A DNA stretch of 64,000 nt from Marinobacter goseongensis (GCF_023156235.1 NZ_JAKZAI010000001.1:1-64000); one strand, 5' to 3'; shown: positions 1 to 10,661, counted from the stretch's first letter. Notes: a model not told the origin generated them from the sequence alone. Program-made: numbers and translations.

Positions 1-74
1 TGGCCTACGGCTACCGGGATAACGACTACTTCTTTCTGAAGATAAAAGCAGCATTTCCCGGTAAAGCGCGATGA
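1..74 (+). CDS. Transposase C-terminal fragment, probably ISL3 family (5' part outside window)
   Basis: The frame beginning at base 3 is open from the window edge and ends at TGA 72-74, giving 23 residues that begin AYGYRDNDYFFLKIKAAF. The YGYR/YGFR motif followed by a hydrophobic helix near the extreme C-terminus is, from memory, typical of ISL3-type (IS204/IS1001/IS1096/IS1165) transposases. A strong terminator follows within 10 bases. Only the tail is visible, so family and intactness cannot be established. No inverted repeat or target duplication could be identified from one end alone. Confidence 0.5.
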   Translation, partial: AYGYRDNDYFFLKIKAAFPGKAR

Positions 75-78
75 ACCT

Positions 79-111
79 AAAAAAAGCCCCGCTCTCGAGC
101 GGGGCTTTTTT
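79..111 (+). terminator. Rho-independent terminator after the transposase fragment
   Basis: A-tract, then a 9-bp GC-rich stem (GCCCCGCTC 86-94 with GAGCGGGGC 97-105), then a run of T at 106-111. The flanking A and T tracts make it potentially bidirectional. Confidence 0.85.
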
Positions 112-137
112 GTGGGAGCTACGTTCCGGTTTGGTGT

Positions 138-159
138 CGGATTAGCGAAGCGTAATCCG
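138..159. repeat. Short palindromic REP-like repeat
   Basis: CGGATTA and TAATCCG form a perfect 7-bp inverted repeat around a GCGAAGCG centre, between the transposase tail and the end of folD. I recall very similar palindromes dispersed between genes in many gammaproteobacterial genomes. That recollection is not checked, and no second copy was noticed in this window. Confidence 0.5.
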
Positions 160-171
160 GCAAGCCAGCTC

Positions 172-1029
172 TCAGTCCTGATGCAGCTCGTTCGCTGCGT
201 ACAGGGTGTTCTCCAGCAAGGTCGCAATGGTCATCGGGCCCACGCCGCCAGGCACCGGCGTGATGTGGGCGGCGCGCTCGGCGGCGGTGTCGAAATCCAC
301 ATCGCCTCGTAGTTTGCCGTCTTCCATCCGGTTAATGCCCACGTCAATCACGGTGGCGCCGGCTTTCACCCATTCGCCTTTCACCAGGCCCGGCTTGCCA
401 GCGGCGGCAATCAGGATATCGGCTTCGCCGACAAACTTCTCCAGGTTAGGTGTAAAGCGATGGCAGACTGTCGTAGTGGCACCTTTCAGCAGCAGTTCCA
501 TGCTCATGGGGCGGCCCACAATATTGGAAGCGCCCACGATCACCGCGTGCTGCCCCTTGTAGGGGGTGCCAATGCTGTCCAGCAGGGTGATAACCCCCGC
601 GGGCGTGCAGGGGCGCAGGGCGGGTTTACGCTGCATCAGGCGGCCGATGTTGTAGGGGTGGAAGCCGTCCACGTCCTTGTCCGGACGGATCTTGACCAGA
701 ATGGGGTCGGCATCCAGGTGTGAGGGCAGTGGAAGCTGGACCAGGATGCCATCCACCGCCGCATTTTCGTTCAGTTCCTCAACCAGAGCCTCGAGGGCTT
801 CCTGCGAGGTGTCTTCAGGCAGGTCGTAAGACAGCGACAGAATGCCGGCCTCGTCGCACGCCTTACGCTTGTTGCCGACATAGACCTGGGATGCGGCATC
901 GTTCCCCACCAGCACGACGGCCAGCCCCGGGGCTCGCAAGCCCTGTTGTCGACGGGCTTCCACGCCGTGGGCAACCTGTTGGCGAACCCGGGCAGCAATC
1001 TCTTTTCCATTGATCAGTTTGGCGCTCAT
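172..1029 (-). CDS. folD: Bifunctional methylenetetrahydrofolate dehydrogenase / methenyltetrahydrofolate cyclohydrolase FolD
   Basis: The 285-residue cytosolic enzyme oxidises 5,10-methylene-THF with NADP+ and hydrolyses the methenyl form, supplying 10-formyl-THF for purines and initiator tRNA. The length matches the family. The active-site block [12 protein letters not shown] places Tyr50 and Lys54 at the same numbers as in E. coli FolD. The Rossmann segment [13 protein letters not shown] and the C-terminal [10 protein letters not shown] motif are present. I start at the ATG giving MSAKLING (1027-1029). The frame runs 19 residues further upstream without matching the family. It lies upstream of the tRNA cluster on the opposite strand, as in Pseudomonas. 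Confidence 0.97.
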   Translation of the reverse strand: MSAKLINGKEIAARVRQQVAHGVEARRQQGLRAPGLAVVLVGNDAASQVYVGNKRKACDEAGILSLSYDLPEDTSQEALEALVEELNENAAVDGILVQLPLPSHLDADPILVKIRPDKDVDGFHPYNIGRLMQRKPALRPCTPAGVITLLDSIGTPYKGQHAVIVGASNIVGRPMSMELLLKGATTTVCHRFTPNLEKFVGEADILIAAAGKPGLVKGEWVKAGATVIDVGINRMEDGKLRGDVDFDTAAERAAHITPVPGGVGPMTIATLLENTLYAANELHQD

Positions 1030-1201
1030 GTCTCTGTCTTGTCGTCTTGTCGGTTGGGCAAAAATAAAGGGCGAGCATTGTCTCATGCTTGGACTCGAAC
1101 TCCAATTGACGGCAGGTGCGACAGGGACCGGTTCGGGGAACCAAATGGCGCGGGCGCGGTCAGCTAATCTGTTGCCGCTTCAATCAATTTCCAAATCTGT
1201 G

Positions 1202-1230
1202 TTGACGGCAGGGGTCGGCGCCGGTAATAT
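1202..1230 (+). promoter_or_regulatory. Sigma-70 promoter of the tRNA operon
   Basis: -35 TTGACG (1202-1207), a 17-bp spacer, then -10 TAATAT (1225-1230). It is followed by a GC-only discriminator (GCGCGCC), the usual signature of stringently controlled stable-RNA promoters. The first tRNA starts 40 bases downstream. Confidence 0.75.
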
Positions 1231-1270
1231 GCGCGCCAACTTTGCTGAGGCACTTGTTGTTCAGTTCAGA

Positions 1271-1347
1271 CGGGGTATAGCGCAGTCTGGTAGCGCGCCT
1301 GCTTTGGGAGCAGGATGTCGGGAGTTCGAATCTCTCTACCCCGACCA
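1271..1347 (+). tRNA. tRNA-Pro(TGG)
   Basis: 77 nt with encoded CCA. The acceptor pairs CGGGGTA with TACCCCG. The anticodon arm CCTGC-TTTGGGA-GCAGG gives anticodon UGG. The T-arm carries GTTCGAATC. First of four tRNA genes. Confidence 0.97.
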
Positions 1348-1378
1348 CTTTCTGAATATTCAGGTGGGCAACGGTCAA

Positions 1379-1455
1379 GCGCCCGTAGCTCAGCTGGATA
1401 GAGCACCCGCCTTCTAAGCGGGTGGTCGCAGGTTCGAGTCCTGCCGGGCGCGCCA
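1379..1455 (+). tRNA. tRNA-Arg(TCT)
   Basis: 77 nt with encoded CCA. The acceptor pairs GCGCCCG with CGGGCGC. The anticodon arm CCCGC-CTTCTAA-GCGGG gives anticodon UCU, which reads AGA/AGG. It lies 31 bases after tRNA-Pro. Confidence 0.97.
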
Positions 1456-1545
1456 TTAAGCCGTTGGTTAGGTCCGCTCTGGACTCGCCGAATCAGCAAA
1501 GTTGACGTAAGCAGATGTAAATGCCGCAAGGCATGTCCCGATGTG

Positions 1546-1621
1546 GTGGACGTAGCTCAGTTGGTAGAGCTCAGGATTGTGACTCCTGCGGTCGAGGGTT
1601 CGAACCCCTTCGTCCACCCCA
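1546..1621 (+). tRNA. tRNA-His(GTG)
   Basis: Acceptor GTGGACG/CGTCCAC with an encoded CCA. The anticodon arm CAGGA-TTGTGAC-TCCTG gives GUG. Base 1545 is G and base 1618 is C, so the diagnostic extra G-1:C73 pair of histidine tRNA is genomically encoded. Confidence 0.97.
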
Positions 1622-1702
1622 CTTTTCTTTCAGATGTTGATTCCGCATGTTGATGAGTTCATCGATTGGCACGACGCGATCGAGCATTCTTCATCCTGTT
1701 GT

Positions 1703-1787
1703 GCGCGAGTGGCGGAACTGGTAGACGCGCTGGATTTAGGTTCCAGTGGGGCAACCCGTGAGAGTTCGAGTCTCTCCTCGCGCACCA
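1703..1787 (+). tRNA. tRNA-Leu(TAG)
   Basis: 85-nt class II tRNA with a long variable arm and encoded CCA. The acceptor pairs GCGCGAG with CTCGCGC. The anticodon arm CTGGA-TTTAGGT-TCCAG gives UAG. Last of the cluster, whose tRNA set matches the E. coli argX-hisR-leuT-proM operon in another order. Confidence 0.97.
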
Positions 1788-1904
1788 CCCCTTTCTTTTT
1801 TTCGGTTTGTCCTCATCTCTGTACCTTGTTTATCGCGATCAACGGCTTTGCGGCACCGGCGCAAGCGGCGCGAGTCGGGTGATTCTCTCGGCGGGGTAAA
1901 CCGT

Positions 1905-1912
1905 GATAAACT
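1905..1912 (+). promoter_or_regulatory. Possible extended -10 promoter for tig
   Basis: TGATAAACT reads as an extended -10 (TG-N-TAAACT) about 100 bases before the tig start. No convincing -35 box was found, so this is tentative. Confidence 0.3.
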
Positions 1913-2013
1913 ACCGGCTTTTAAATTTCGGTCCTTCTGCGGGAAGCTGCCCGGAGACGGATTTTTCGGTTTAATTTCATTCACATACTGAACCTGTTAT
2001 TTGAGGATCTTCC

Positions 2014-3318
2014 ATGCAAGTGTCTGTTGAAACGACCTCCAACATCGAGCGTCGCATGACGATTGGTGTGCCCGCCCAGGAAATCGACCAGGCGGTCCAG
2101 AAGCGCCTGCAGGAAACTGCCCGCACCGTACGCCTGAATGGCTTCCGTCCGGGTAAGGTACCCATGAGCGTGGTCAAGCGTCGTTTCGGTGACAGCGTTC
2201 GTCAGGAAGTGGTTGGCGAGGCAATGCGCGACAACTACATCAAGGCGCTGCAGGAGCAGGACATCAACCCGGCGGGTTGGCCGAAGCTTGAGCCGAAAGT
2301 GATGGAAGAAGGCAAGGATCTGGAATTCGTTGCCGTTTTTGAAGTGCTGCCGGAAATCGAATTGGGTGACCTGAGTAAGATTTCAGTGGAAAAACTGACC
2401 TCTGACATCAGCGACAAGGACATCGATAACATGATCGATAACCTGCGTCGTCAGCAGGCCACCATGAAAGAAGTCAAGCGCAAGTCCAAGAACAAGGACG
2501 TGGTGACTATCGACTTCAAAGGCACCATTGACGGTGAAGAGTTCGAGGGCGGCGCGGCCGAAGGTCACCGTCTGACACTGGGTTCGGACCAGATGATTCC
2601 CGGGTTTGAAAAGGGCATTGTCGGCGGGAAGACCGGCGAAGAACTGGAAATCGAGGTGACGTTCCCCGAGGACTACCACAACGAGGATCTGGCGGGTAAG
2701 CCGGCCACGTTCGCCATCACCATTCACAAGGTTGAAGAGCCCCAGCTGCCGGAGCTCGACACCGAATTCTTCAAGAAGTTCGGTATCGAGGCAGACGACG
2801 AAGCAGCCTTCCGTGAAGAAGTGAAGAAGAACATGGAGCGTGAGCTGAAGCAGGCGATTTCCACCAAGGTCAAGAACGACGTGGTTGACGGCCTTCTGGA
2901 AGCGACCGAGCTTGATATTCCTGCGGCACTGGTGGATCAGGAAATTGATCGCCTGCGTCAGGACGCGGTTCAGCGTTTCGGTGGGCAGGTGGATTTCCAG
3001 CAGTTGCCGAAGGAAATCTTTGAAGATCAGGCCAAGCGTCGTGTGAAAACTGGCCTGTTGTTCCAGGAAGTAGTCAAGAAGAATGACCTGAAAGCGGATC
3101 AGGCCAAGGTTGACGAAAAGATCCAGGAGATTGCGTCAACGTATGAACAGCCTGAGGACGTGGTTGCCCATTTCAACAGCAGCCCCGAGCAGAAGTCTCA
3201 GATCGAGTCCTCCGTGCTGGAAGACCAGGTTGTGGATTACGTGCTTGAGCAGGCCAAAGTGAAAGAGAAGAAGGTCAAGTACGAAGAAGCCATTCAGGCC
3301 GGTCAGCCCCAGCGCTGA
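2014..3318 (+). CDS. tig: Trigger factor, ribosome-associated chaperone and prolyl isomerase
   Basis: 434 residues, usual length. The N-terminal ribosome-docking domain carries the signature GFRPGKVP at residues 43-50. A central FKBP-type prolyl isomerase domain lies at about 160-245 (VTIDFKGTIDGEEFEGG, MIPGFEKGIVG). The helical C-terminal chaperone arms follow. It binds the ribosome near the exit tunnel and shields nascent chains. A GAGGA ribosome site lies about 9 bases before the ATG. It is the first gene of the tig-clpP-clpX-lon order conserved in gammaproteobacteria. Confidence 0.98.
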   Translation: MQVSVETTSNIERRMTIGVPAQEIDQAVQKRLQETARTVRLNGFRPGKVPMSVVKRRFGDSVRQEVVGEAMRDNYIKALQEQDINPAGWPKLEPKVMEEGKDLEFVAVFEVLPEIELGDLSKISVEKLTSDISDKDIDNMIDNLRRQQATMKEVKRKSKNKDVVTIDFKGTIDGEEFEGGAAEGHRLTLGSDQMIPGFEKGIVGGKTGEELEIEVTFPEDYHNEDLAGKPATFAITIHKVEEPQLPELDTEFFKKFGIEADDEAAFREEVKKNMERELKQAISTKVKNDVVDGLLEATELDIPAALVDQEIDRLRQDAVQRFGGQVDFQQLPKEIFEDQAKRRVKTGLLFQEVVKKNDLKADQAKVDEKIQEIASTYEQPEDVVAHFNSSPEQKSQIESSVLEDQVVDYVLEQAKVKEKKVKYEEAIQAGQPQR

Positions 3319-3359
3319 TCTGGTCAGGAGTCGGAAAGGCTCCTGTTGGCCGAAAAGGG

Positions 3360-3386
3360 AAAACAGCCGGCATGTCCGGCTGTTTT
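3360..3386 (+). terminator. Terminator after tig
   Basis: AAAACAGCCGG (3360-3370), loop CATGT, CCGGCTGTTTT (3376-3386). The stem is symmetric with A and T flanks, so it could work in both directions. Confidence 0.8.
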
Positions 3387-3484
3387 CATCTTGGCCCCGT
3401 GGTGGCAGAGTATAGGGTGTATAAGACTGATAACGCAGTGGCCAGAGGCCACGCCCCAATGTCCAGAAGGAGTTCAGGCGCATC

Positions 3485-4120
3485 ATGATGCAAAAACCGA
3501 TTGATGGTCCCGCAATGGTAACCAGTTCCGGTCTGGTTCCGATCGTTATTGAGCAAACCGCTCGCGGTGAGCGTTCCTTTGATATCTACTCCCGGTTGCT
3601 CAAGGAGCGGGTGATCTTCATGGTGGGCCAGGTTGAGGACCACATGGCCAACCTGATTGTTGCGCAGCTTCTGTTTCTCGAGTCCGAGAATCCGGACAAG
3701 GATATCCATCTTTACATCAACAGCCCCGGCGGTTCGGTTACGGCCGGCATGTCCATCTACGACACCATGCAGTTTATCAAGCCGGACGTGGCCACGTTGT
3801 GCGTCGGTCAGGCGGCGAGCATGGGGGCGTTTCTGTTGGCAGGTGGTGCAGAGGGCAAGCGCGCGTGTCTGCCCAATTCGCGGGTAATGATTCACCAGCC
3901 GTTGGGCGGTTACCAGGGACAGGCCACGGACATTGAAATTCACACCCGTGAAATTCTCAAGATCCGCCACACCCTGAATTCCATCCTTGCCCATCATACC
4001 GGTCAGGATCTGGAGACCATCTCAAAGGATACGGATCGCGATAACTTCATGGATCCGCAGCAGGCCAAAGACTACGGCCTGATTGATTCTATACTTGATA
4101 AGCGCGTACCGAATAAATAA
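3485..4120 (+). CDS. clpP: ATP-dependent Clp protease proteolytic subunit ClpP
   Basis: The 211-residue serine peptidase forms the two-ring tetradecamer that degrades substrates threaded in by ClpX or ClpA. The catalytic triad is visible: Ser112 in GQAASMGAF, His137 in [10 protein letters not shown] and Asp186 in DTDRDNFMD, each one position after the E. coli precursor numbering. The oligomerisation/substrate motif [11 protein letters not shown] is intact. Two ATG codons stand in tandem at the start (3485 and 3488). Either could initiate, and the short N-terminal propeptide is normally removed by self-processing. clpX follows 76 bases downstream. Confidence 0.98.
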   Translation: MMQKPIDGPAMVTSSGLVPIVIEQTARGERSFDIYSRLLKERVIFMVGQVEDHMANLIVAQLLFLESENPDKDIHLYINSPGGSVTAGMSIYDTMQFIKPDVATLCVGQAASMGAFLLAGGAEGKRACLPNSRVMIHQPLGGYQGQATDIEIHTREILKIRHTLNSILAHHTGQDLETISKDTDRDNFMDPQQAKDYGLIDSILDKRVPNK

Positions 4121-4196
4121 TACTGAAGGTAATCGCATCATCCTTGGCCGGCGTATCAGCCAGTAACGCCGGCAAACCAAGATCAGAGGTATTTCA

Positions 4197-5480
<1,284 letters not shown>

Positions 5481-5506
5481 GTCGTTCCGGGAGGATTGTG
5501 ACGTAT

Positions 5507-5532
5507 AAAAAAGGGCGGCAACGCCCTTTTTT
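5507..5532 (+). terminator. Terminator after clpX
   Basis: Stem GGGCG (5513-5517), loop GCAA, CGCCC (5522-5526), flanked by six A and six T. It separates clpPX from lon. Confidence 0.85.
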
Positions 5533-5580
5533 ATTGTTCTGTAAACCGCGTTTCCCCGCCTGTTTCATTTGGTAAAAAGA

Positions 5581-5606
5581 TTGCAATTTTCGCTGTCGCC
5601 CCAATG
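5581..5606 (+). promoter_or_regulatory. Candidate sigma-32 (heat-shock) promoter for lon
   Basis: TTGCAA (5581-5586), a 12-bp spacer, then CCCCAATG (5599-5606). The family pattern is CTTGAA, 11-16 bp, CCCCATNT. The arrangement and distance to the start (about 40 bases) resemble the E. coli lon heat-shock promoter. The -35 half is imperfect. Confidence 0.4.
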
Positions 5607-5647
5607 ATGGGTGATATGCTGAAAGAAACGTCGTCAGAGGATTCCTT

Positions 5648-8065
5648 ATGACCCGGATACCTGAAGAGTCTGTGCACGAATACCCGTTGCTCCCGTTGCG
5701 AGATGTGGTGGTGTTCCCGCACATGGTCGTCCCTTTGTTCGTGGGGCGCGAAAAATCCATCCAGGCACTGGAAGCCGCAATGGAGGGCAGCAAGGAAATT
5801 CTGCTGGTCGCACAACGGGATGCCTCCACTGACGAGCCCGGCCCGGATGATGTGTTCGATATGGGCACGTTGGCGACGGTGCTGCAAATGTTGCGTTTGC
5901 CGGACGGTACTGTAAAGGTTTTGGTAGAGGGCAATGCCCGGGCCACCCTGAGCGGCATCGAGGAGGGTGACTACCTGTCGGGCAAAGCCGTGATGATGGA
6001 CGAGGACACCCTGCCGGATCGCGAAGAGGACGTTTTGGTCAAAACCCTGATGGACGAGTTTGAGAAGTACGTCAAGCTGTCCAAAAAGGTACCTTCGGAG
6101 GTGTCCAACGCACTTACCGGCATTACTGATGTGGAGCGCCTCGCCGATACCATGGCGGCGCATCTGGAAATGCGGATTCCGGAAAAGCAGGAATTGCTCG
6201 AGGCGCTGGATGTGCGCAAGCGGGTGGATCTGCTGCTGGGCAAACTGGACGGCGAGATCGACCTGATCGAAGTTGAGAAACGGATCCGTGGCCGCGTCAA
6301 AAAGCAGATGGAGCGCAGTCAGCGCGAGTATTACCTGAACGAGCAGATGAAGGCTATCCAGAAGGAAATGGGTAATCTGGGTGAGGGCAACAACGACTTC
6401 GAGGAGCTTGAGCAGAAGCTTGAGGAAGCCGGCTTGCCCGAGGAAGCGCTCAAGAAAACCGAGGCCGAGCTGAACAAGCTGAAGATGATGTCGCCGATGT
6501 CTGCCGAGGCCACGGTAGTGCGCGGCTACATTGACTGGATGTTGGCCGTACCGTGGAAAAAGCGCAGCCGCGTTCGTCACGACATTGAAAAGGCTCGTGA
6601 GATCCTCGACAAGGACCACTACGGGCTTGATGAGGTCAAGAAGCGCATTCTGGAATACCTGGCTGTGCAAAGTCGGGTGAAGAAAGTGAAGGGGCCGGTG
6701 TTGTGCCTGGTCGGGCCTCCCGGGGTGGGTAAGACCTCGCTCGGCCAATCCATTGCCCGCGCGACCAATCGCAAGTACACCCGTATGGCCCTCGGTGGCG
6801 TCCGTGACGAAGCGGAAATTCGTGGTCACCGCAAGACCTACATCGGTGCATTGCCCGGCAAGCTGCTGCAGAAGTTGTCCAAGGTCGGCGTGAAGAACCC
6901 GCTGTTCCTGTTCGACGAAATCGACAAGATGGGCATGGACCACCGTGGTGATCCTGCGTCTGCATTGCTGGAGGTGCTGGATCCGGAGCAGAACCATACC
7001 TTCAACGATCATTATCTCGAGGTGGACTATGATCTGTCGGACGTGATGTTCGTCTGTACCTCCAACTCCATGGACATCCCATCGGCGCTGCTGGATCGGA
7101 TGGAAATCATCCGTATCCCGGGTTACACCGAGGATGAAAAGGTCAATATCGCGTTGCGCTACCTGCTGCCGAAGCAGATCAAGGCCAATGGCCTGCGCAA
7201 GGACGAACTGACGATCCCGGAAGAGACGCTGCGTGACCTGATCCGGTACTACACCCGTGAGGCCGGTGTGCGGGGTCTGGAGCGCGAGATCGCCAAGATC
7301 TGCCGCAAGGTGGTGCGCGAGCACGTTGAAAGCGGCGACAAGGCTTCGGTAACCCTGTCCCAGGAGATGCTGGAGGACTATTCCGGCGTCAAGAAGTTCA
7401 AGTATGGTCTGGCGGAAGAAACCAACCAGATCGGGCAGGTGACTGGTCTGGCCTGGACTCAGGTTGGCGGCGAGCTGCTCACCATCGAGTGTGCGCTGAC
7501 CAGTGGCAAAGGGCGTGTGGTGAAAACCGGTTCACTCGGTGACGTCATGCAGGAGTCCATCCAGACCGCATTGACCGTGGTCCGGAGTCGGGCACAGGGT
7601 CTCGGGATTGCCGATGATTTCCACGAGAAACACGATCTGCACGTGCACGTACCGGAAGGCGCAACGCCGAAAGACGGTCCGAGTGCCGGTATCGGCATGT
7701 GCACCGCACTGATTTCTGCGCTGACCAAAATTCCGGTTCGGGCTGATGTGGCGATGACCGGTGAGATCACTCTGCGGGGCCGCGTGCTGCCTATCGGCGG
7801 GCTCAAGGAGAAGCTGCTGGCAGCCCATCGCGGGGGCATCAAAACCGTTGTGATCCCAGATGAAAATGTTCGTGATCTCAAGGAGATACCGGATAATATC
7901 AAGGAATCGCTGGAGATCATCCCGGCGAAATGGATCGACGAAGTGCTGGATGTGGCGCTGGCGTATCCGCCGGAACCGCGGTCGGCGGATTCGTCATCGG
8001 AAACCGGTTCCGGCAAACCCAGGGACGACGATTCCGACAGTGCGGAACGCATAAATACACATTAA
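5648..8065 (+). CDS. lon: Lon ATP-dependent protease
   Basis: An 805-residue homohexameric AAA+ serine protease that removes misfolded and regulatory proteins. Its parts are an N-terminal substrate domain ([15 protein letters not shown]), a coiled-coil region around residues 200-260, Walker A GPPGVGKT, and the C-terminal protease domain. The Ser-Lys dyad falls at Ser679 (PKDGPSAG) and Lys722 (GGLKEK), identical to E. coli numbering. The tail beyond about residue 770 is longer than in E. coli and rich in Ser, Asp and Glu, so probably disordered. An AGAGGA site precedes the ATG. A heat-shock-like promoter lies upstream. Confidence 0.98.
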   Translation: MTRIPEESVHEYPLLPLRDVVVFPHMVVPLFVGREKSIQALEAAMEGSKEILLVAQRDASTDEPGPDDVFDMGTLATVLQMLRLPDGTVKVLVEGNARATLSGIEEGDYLSGKAVMMDEDTLPDREEDVLVKTLMDEFEKYVKLSKKVPSEVSNALTGITDVERLADTMAAHLEMRIPEKQELLEALDVRKRVDLLLGKLDGEIDLIEVEKRIRGRVKKQMERSQREYYLNEQMKAIQKEMGNLGEGNNDFEELEQKLEEAGLPEEALKKTEAELNKLKMMSPMSAEATVVRGYIDWMLAVPWKKRSRVRHDIEKAREILDKDHYGLDEVKKRILEYLAVQSRVKKVKGPVLCLVGPPGVGKTSLGQSIARATNRKYTRMALGGVRDEAEIRGHRKTYIGALPGKLLQKLSKVGVKNPLFLFDEIDKMGMDHRGDPASALLEVLDPEQNHTFNDHYLEVDYDLSDVMFVCTSNSMDIPSALLDRMEIIRIPGYTEDEKVNIALRYLLPKQIKANGLRKDELTIPEETLRDLIRYYTREAGVRGLEREIAKICRKVVREHVESGDKASVTLSQEMLEDYSGVKKFKYGLAEETNQIGQVTGLAWTQVGGELLTIECALTSGKGRVVKTGSLGDVMQESIQTALTVVRSRAQGLGIADDFHEKHDLHVHVPEGATPKDGPSAGIGMCTALISALTKIPVRADVAMTGEITLRGRVLPIGGLKEKLLAAHRGGIKTVVIPDENVRDLKEIPDNIKESLEIIPAKWIDEVLDVALAYPPEPRSADSSSETGSGKPRDDDSDSAERINTH

Positions 8066-8080
8066 ACCCTTGATGAGTTG

Positions 8081-8110
8081 TTGACATGCCTGAGAGCCCG
8101 TTGGTATAAC
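8081..8110 (+). promoter_or_regulatory. Sigma-70 promoter of hupB
   Basis: Perfect -35 TTGACA (8081-8086), an 18-bp spacer, then -10 TATAAC (8105-8110). This predicts a leader of nearly 190 bases before the GTG start of hupB, suitable for high expression. Confidence 0.75.
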
Positions 8111-8303
8111 TGTTTCGCCGTGAAGCAGCCAATACCAAGGGCTCCCGCGCAGTAAGTGCCTATTCCGAATACCGGTTAACAACCGCAAGGAATAAAAAAA
8201 CTGAAGAATGGAATTCTCTGACCGCTTATGCGATAGTCGAGAACGTCCGAGAAAAAACAATCCAACCTATAACATCTTCAACCTGAAATCGAAGGGGTTT
8301 AGT

Positions 8304-8576
8304 GTGAACAAGTCCGAACTTATCGATGCAATTGCAGAGTCCGCAGATATCTCCAAAGCCGCCGCTGGCCGTGCTCTGGACGCAATGACCAACTCCATCA
8401 CCGGTGCCCTGAAAAAAGGCGATCAGGTTACTCTGATCGGTTTTGGCACTTTCTCTGTTAAAGAGCGTGCTGCCCGTACTGGTCGCAACCCGCAGACTGG
8501 TGCCGAGATCAAGATTCCGGCCTCCAAAGTGCCTGGGTTCAAGGCAGGTAAGGCCCTGAAAGACGCCGTTAAGTAA
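8304..8576 (+). CDS. hupB: DNA-binding protein HU-beta
   Basis: I start at GTG 8304 ([15 protein letters not shown]), preceded by GAAGGGG. This gives exactly 90 residues, the canonical HU length. An in-frame ATG 96 bases earlier would add a 32-residue leader unknown in the family. The diagnostic arm sequence [20 protein letters not shown] is complete. HU dimers bend and coat DNA in the nucleoid and assist replication and recombination. Placement after lon matches E. coli and Pseudomonas. A strong promoter and a terminator make it monocistronic. Confidence 0.97.
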   Translation: MNKSELIDAIAESADISKAAAGRALDAMTNSITGALKKGDQVTLIGFGTFSVKERAARTGRNPQTGAEIKIPASKVPGFKAGKALKDAVK

Positions 8577-8670
8577 ACGGTTTCTTTCTCAGGCAGCACC
8601 GGTCATGCGGGTGCTGCCGGAGCGGTTGGCCCGGGGTCAGCTCCGAAGCCAGCCCGCTCCAGATGAATTC

Positions 8671-8701
8671 AAGGCGCATTCCGTTCAGGGTGCGCCTTTT
8701 T
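8671..8701 (+). terminator. Terminator after hupB
   Basis: AAGGCGCA (8671-8678) pairs with TGCGCCTT (8691-8698), followed by T residues. A second stem, GGCAGCACC/GGTGCTGCC, lies just upstream (about 8592-8618) without a T run. Confidence 0.7.
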
Positions 8702-8773
8702 ACGTTAAGCCTCCGGCTTTAAAGATGTCGCGCCAGCCACTGGTTCGATTCTGATCAGGGATTCGGGAGAAAC

Positions 8774-10627
8774 ATGCTTCAAGATATTCGGGATAATTCC
8801 CAGGGCACTATTGCCAAAATCATCATTGGTCTGTTGATTGTTGTTATGTCTCTGTGGGGTGTGGAATCCATCATCGGCGGTTTCTCCGGTGAATCGGAAG
8901 TCGCCAGCGTCGACGGTGAAGCCATTACTGAGCGGGAGTTCCTGCGCGTGGTCCAGATGGAGGGCCAGCGCCGCCTGTCGGCGATGGAGAATCCCGACCC
9001 GGCCATGCTCGATGAAGACGAAATCCGCCGCGACGTCCTTGAGTCACTGATCCAGGAGCAGGTACTGATTCAGGATGCCAATGAGCAGGGTCTGGAGCTG
9101 TCTGATCAGGACATCGACTCGCTGATTACCCAGATGCCCCAGTTCCAGGTGGACGGAACGTTCAACCAGGATCGGTTTGTGGCGACTGTGCGCAACATGG
9201 GCATGGGTATCGGGGAGTTCCGCGAAGCCATGCGCAAACAGTATGTGGTGAACCAGATCCGCGCCGGCATTGCCCAGAGCGGTGTGGTGACGGATGAGAA
9301 CGTTGCCCAGCTGCTGCGGATCCAGAACCAGACCCGGGATTTCCGGGTGGTGACTGTGTCCGCTGAGGATGTCCGCGAGGGCATCGAGGTGAGTGACAAC
9401 GACATTGAAACCTATTACCAGAACAATCTGGACGACTATCGCCTGCCGGAGCGCGTGGACGCCGAATACATTGCGCTCTCTCTGGAAGCGTTGGCAGAAA
9501 CTGTTGAGGTGAGCGAGGAAAATCTGCAGGCCTACTACCAGGACCGCGCGTCGGATCTGGCGGCGGAAGAGCGCCGTGCGGCGCACATTCTGCTGGAAGA
9601 AGGGGCAGATACTTCGGATACCATGGCCACCATTCAGGAGCGTCTGGAAGCCGGAGAAGCGTTTGAGGATCTGGCGCAAGAGTTCTCGGCAGACTCCATG
9701 TCCGCCGCCGAAGGGGGGGATCTTGGTTTTGCCGGGCGTGGTGTCTATGACGAGGCCTTTGATGAGACGCTGTTTGCGCTTGAAAAGGGTGAAGTGTCGG
9801 ATCCCGTCACCACCAGTTTTGGTGTGCATCTGATCAAGCTCCTGGACGTGAGAAAGTCGGATGTGCCGCCACTGGAAGAGATGGAAGATGCGTTGCGTCG
9901 CGACCTGGCCGAGCGTCAGGCGCAGGAGCGGTTCGCCGAGGTGCGCACGCAGTTGGCAGATTCTGCCTACGCTTCGGACGATCTCAACGGCCCGGCTGAG
10001 GAGCTGGAGCTGGAGATTCGCGAGACCAGCGATGTCACCCGCGACGGCGGCAGTGCGCCGTTTGACCATGCCGGTCTGGTGCGTCAACTGTTCTCCGATG
10101 ACGTTGTGAAAGACCGCTTCAACACCGAACTGATCGATGTGGGCGACAACGTTTCGGTGGTGGCCCGGGTCAAGAACTATTACGAAGCTGAGGAGCGCCC
10201 TCTCGACGAGGTTCGGGAAGAGATTCGTTCTGTGCTGCTCGAGCAGAAAACCCGCGAAGCCCTGCGAGACCGGGCTGACGCACTGATCGCGGAGCTGGAG
10301 GCGGGTACCGACGTTGAGGCGCTGGCGGTTGGGGAATGGACGGAATACACCGCTCAGTCCCGCAGCGGGTCCGACCTTGGCCGTGGGCTTATCTCGGCAG
10401 TGTTTTCGATTGATCGTCCGCAGGAAGGCTCGATCAATTATGGTAAGGCGCTGGCCGGCAGCGGTGTCGCCATCATCGCCCTGGACAGGGTGAACGAAGG
10501 CGATATTGACCAGGACAGCGGTGAGCTGGATCAGTTGCGTGGCTTCCTGGCGTCCATGGAGGGGCAGCGGGAGTATGCGGCCTATCAGCAATACCTTCGG
10601 GAAAGGGCGGAAGTGACCCGGAACTGA
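8774..10627 (+). CDS. ppiD: PpiD-type membrane-anchored periplasmic chaperone with PpiC rotamase domain
   Basis: 617 residues. A short cytosolic tail is followed by one transmembrane segment (residues about 15-33, IAKIIIGLLIVVMSLWGV), so the bulk lies in the periplasm. A SurA-like N-terminal chaperone region at about 40-200 is followed by a parvulin domain (RAAHILLEEG to FGVHLIKLLDV, about 270-360) and a second chaperone-like half. PpiD associates with the Sec translocon and helps exported proteins fold. Catalytic activity of its parvulin domain is weak in E. coli. Position after hupB is conserved. Two consecutive terminators end it. Confidence 0.93.
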   Translation: MLQDIRDNSQGTIAKIIIGLLIVVMSLWGVESIIGGFSGESEVASVDGEAITEREFLRVVQMEGQRRLSAMENPDPAMLDEDEIRRDVLESLIQEQVLIQDANEQGLELSDQDIDSLITQMPQFQVDGTFNQDRFVATVRNMGMGIGEFREAMRKQYVVNQIRAGIAQSGVVTDENVAQLLRIQNQTRDFRVVTVSAEDVREGIEVSDNDIETYYQNNLDDYRLPERVDAEYIALSLEALAETVEVSEENLQAYYQDRASDLAAEERRAAHILLEEGADTSDTMATIQERLEAGEAFEDLAQEFSADSMSAAEGGDLGFAGRGVYDEAFDETLFALEKGEVSDPVTTSFGVHLIKLLDVRKSDVPPLEEMEDALRRDLAERQAQERFAEVRTQLADSAYASDDLNGPAEELELEIRETSDVTRDGGSAPFDHAGLVRQLFSDDVVKDRFNTELIDVGDNVSVVARVKNYYEAEERPLDEVREEIRSVLLEQKTREALRDRADALIAELEAGTDVEALAVGEWTEYTAQSRSGSDLGRGLISAVFSIDRPQEGSINYGKALAGSGVAIIALDRVNEGDIDQDSGELDQLRGFLASMEGQREYAAYQQYLRERAEVTRN

Positions 10628-10630
10628 GAT

Positions 10631-10656
10631 AAGGCACCCTGCGGGGTGCCTTTTTT
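10631..10656 (+). terminator. First terminator after ppiD
   Basis: AAGGCACCC / GGGTGCC stem with TGCG loop and a T6 tail, starting four bases after the stop codon. Confidence 0.85.
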
Positions 10657-10661
10657 GCAAG

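Noticed and set aside
1184..1882. Short open frames across the tRNA cluster
   Set aside because: They translate tRNA genes and their spacers. All four tRNAs fold fully.
5531..7324. 597-codon open frame on the minus strand opposite lon
   Set aside because: It is antisense to a fully conserved lon gene, its Leu/His/Gln-rich translation resembles no protein, and no ribosome site precedes it.
9044..10660. 538-codon minus-strand open frame opposite ppiD
   Set aside because: It is a shadow of ppiD in GC-rich DNA with His/Gln/Val-rich nonsense composition, and it runs through two terminators.
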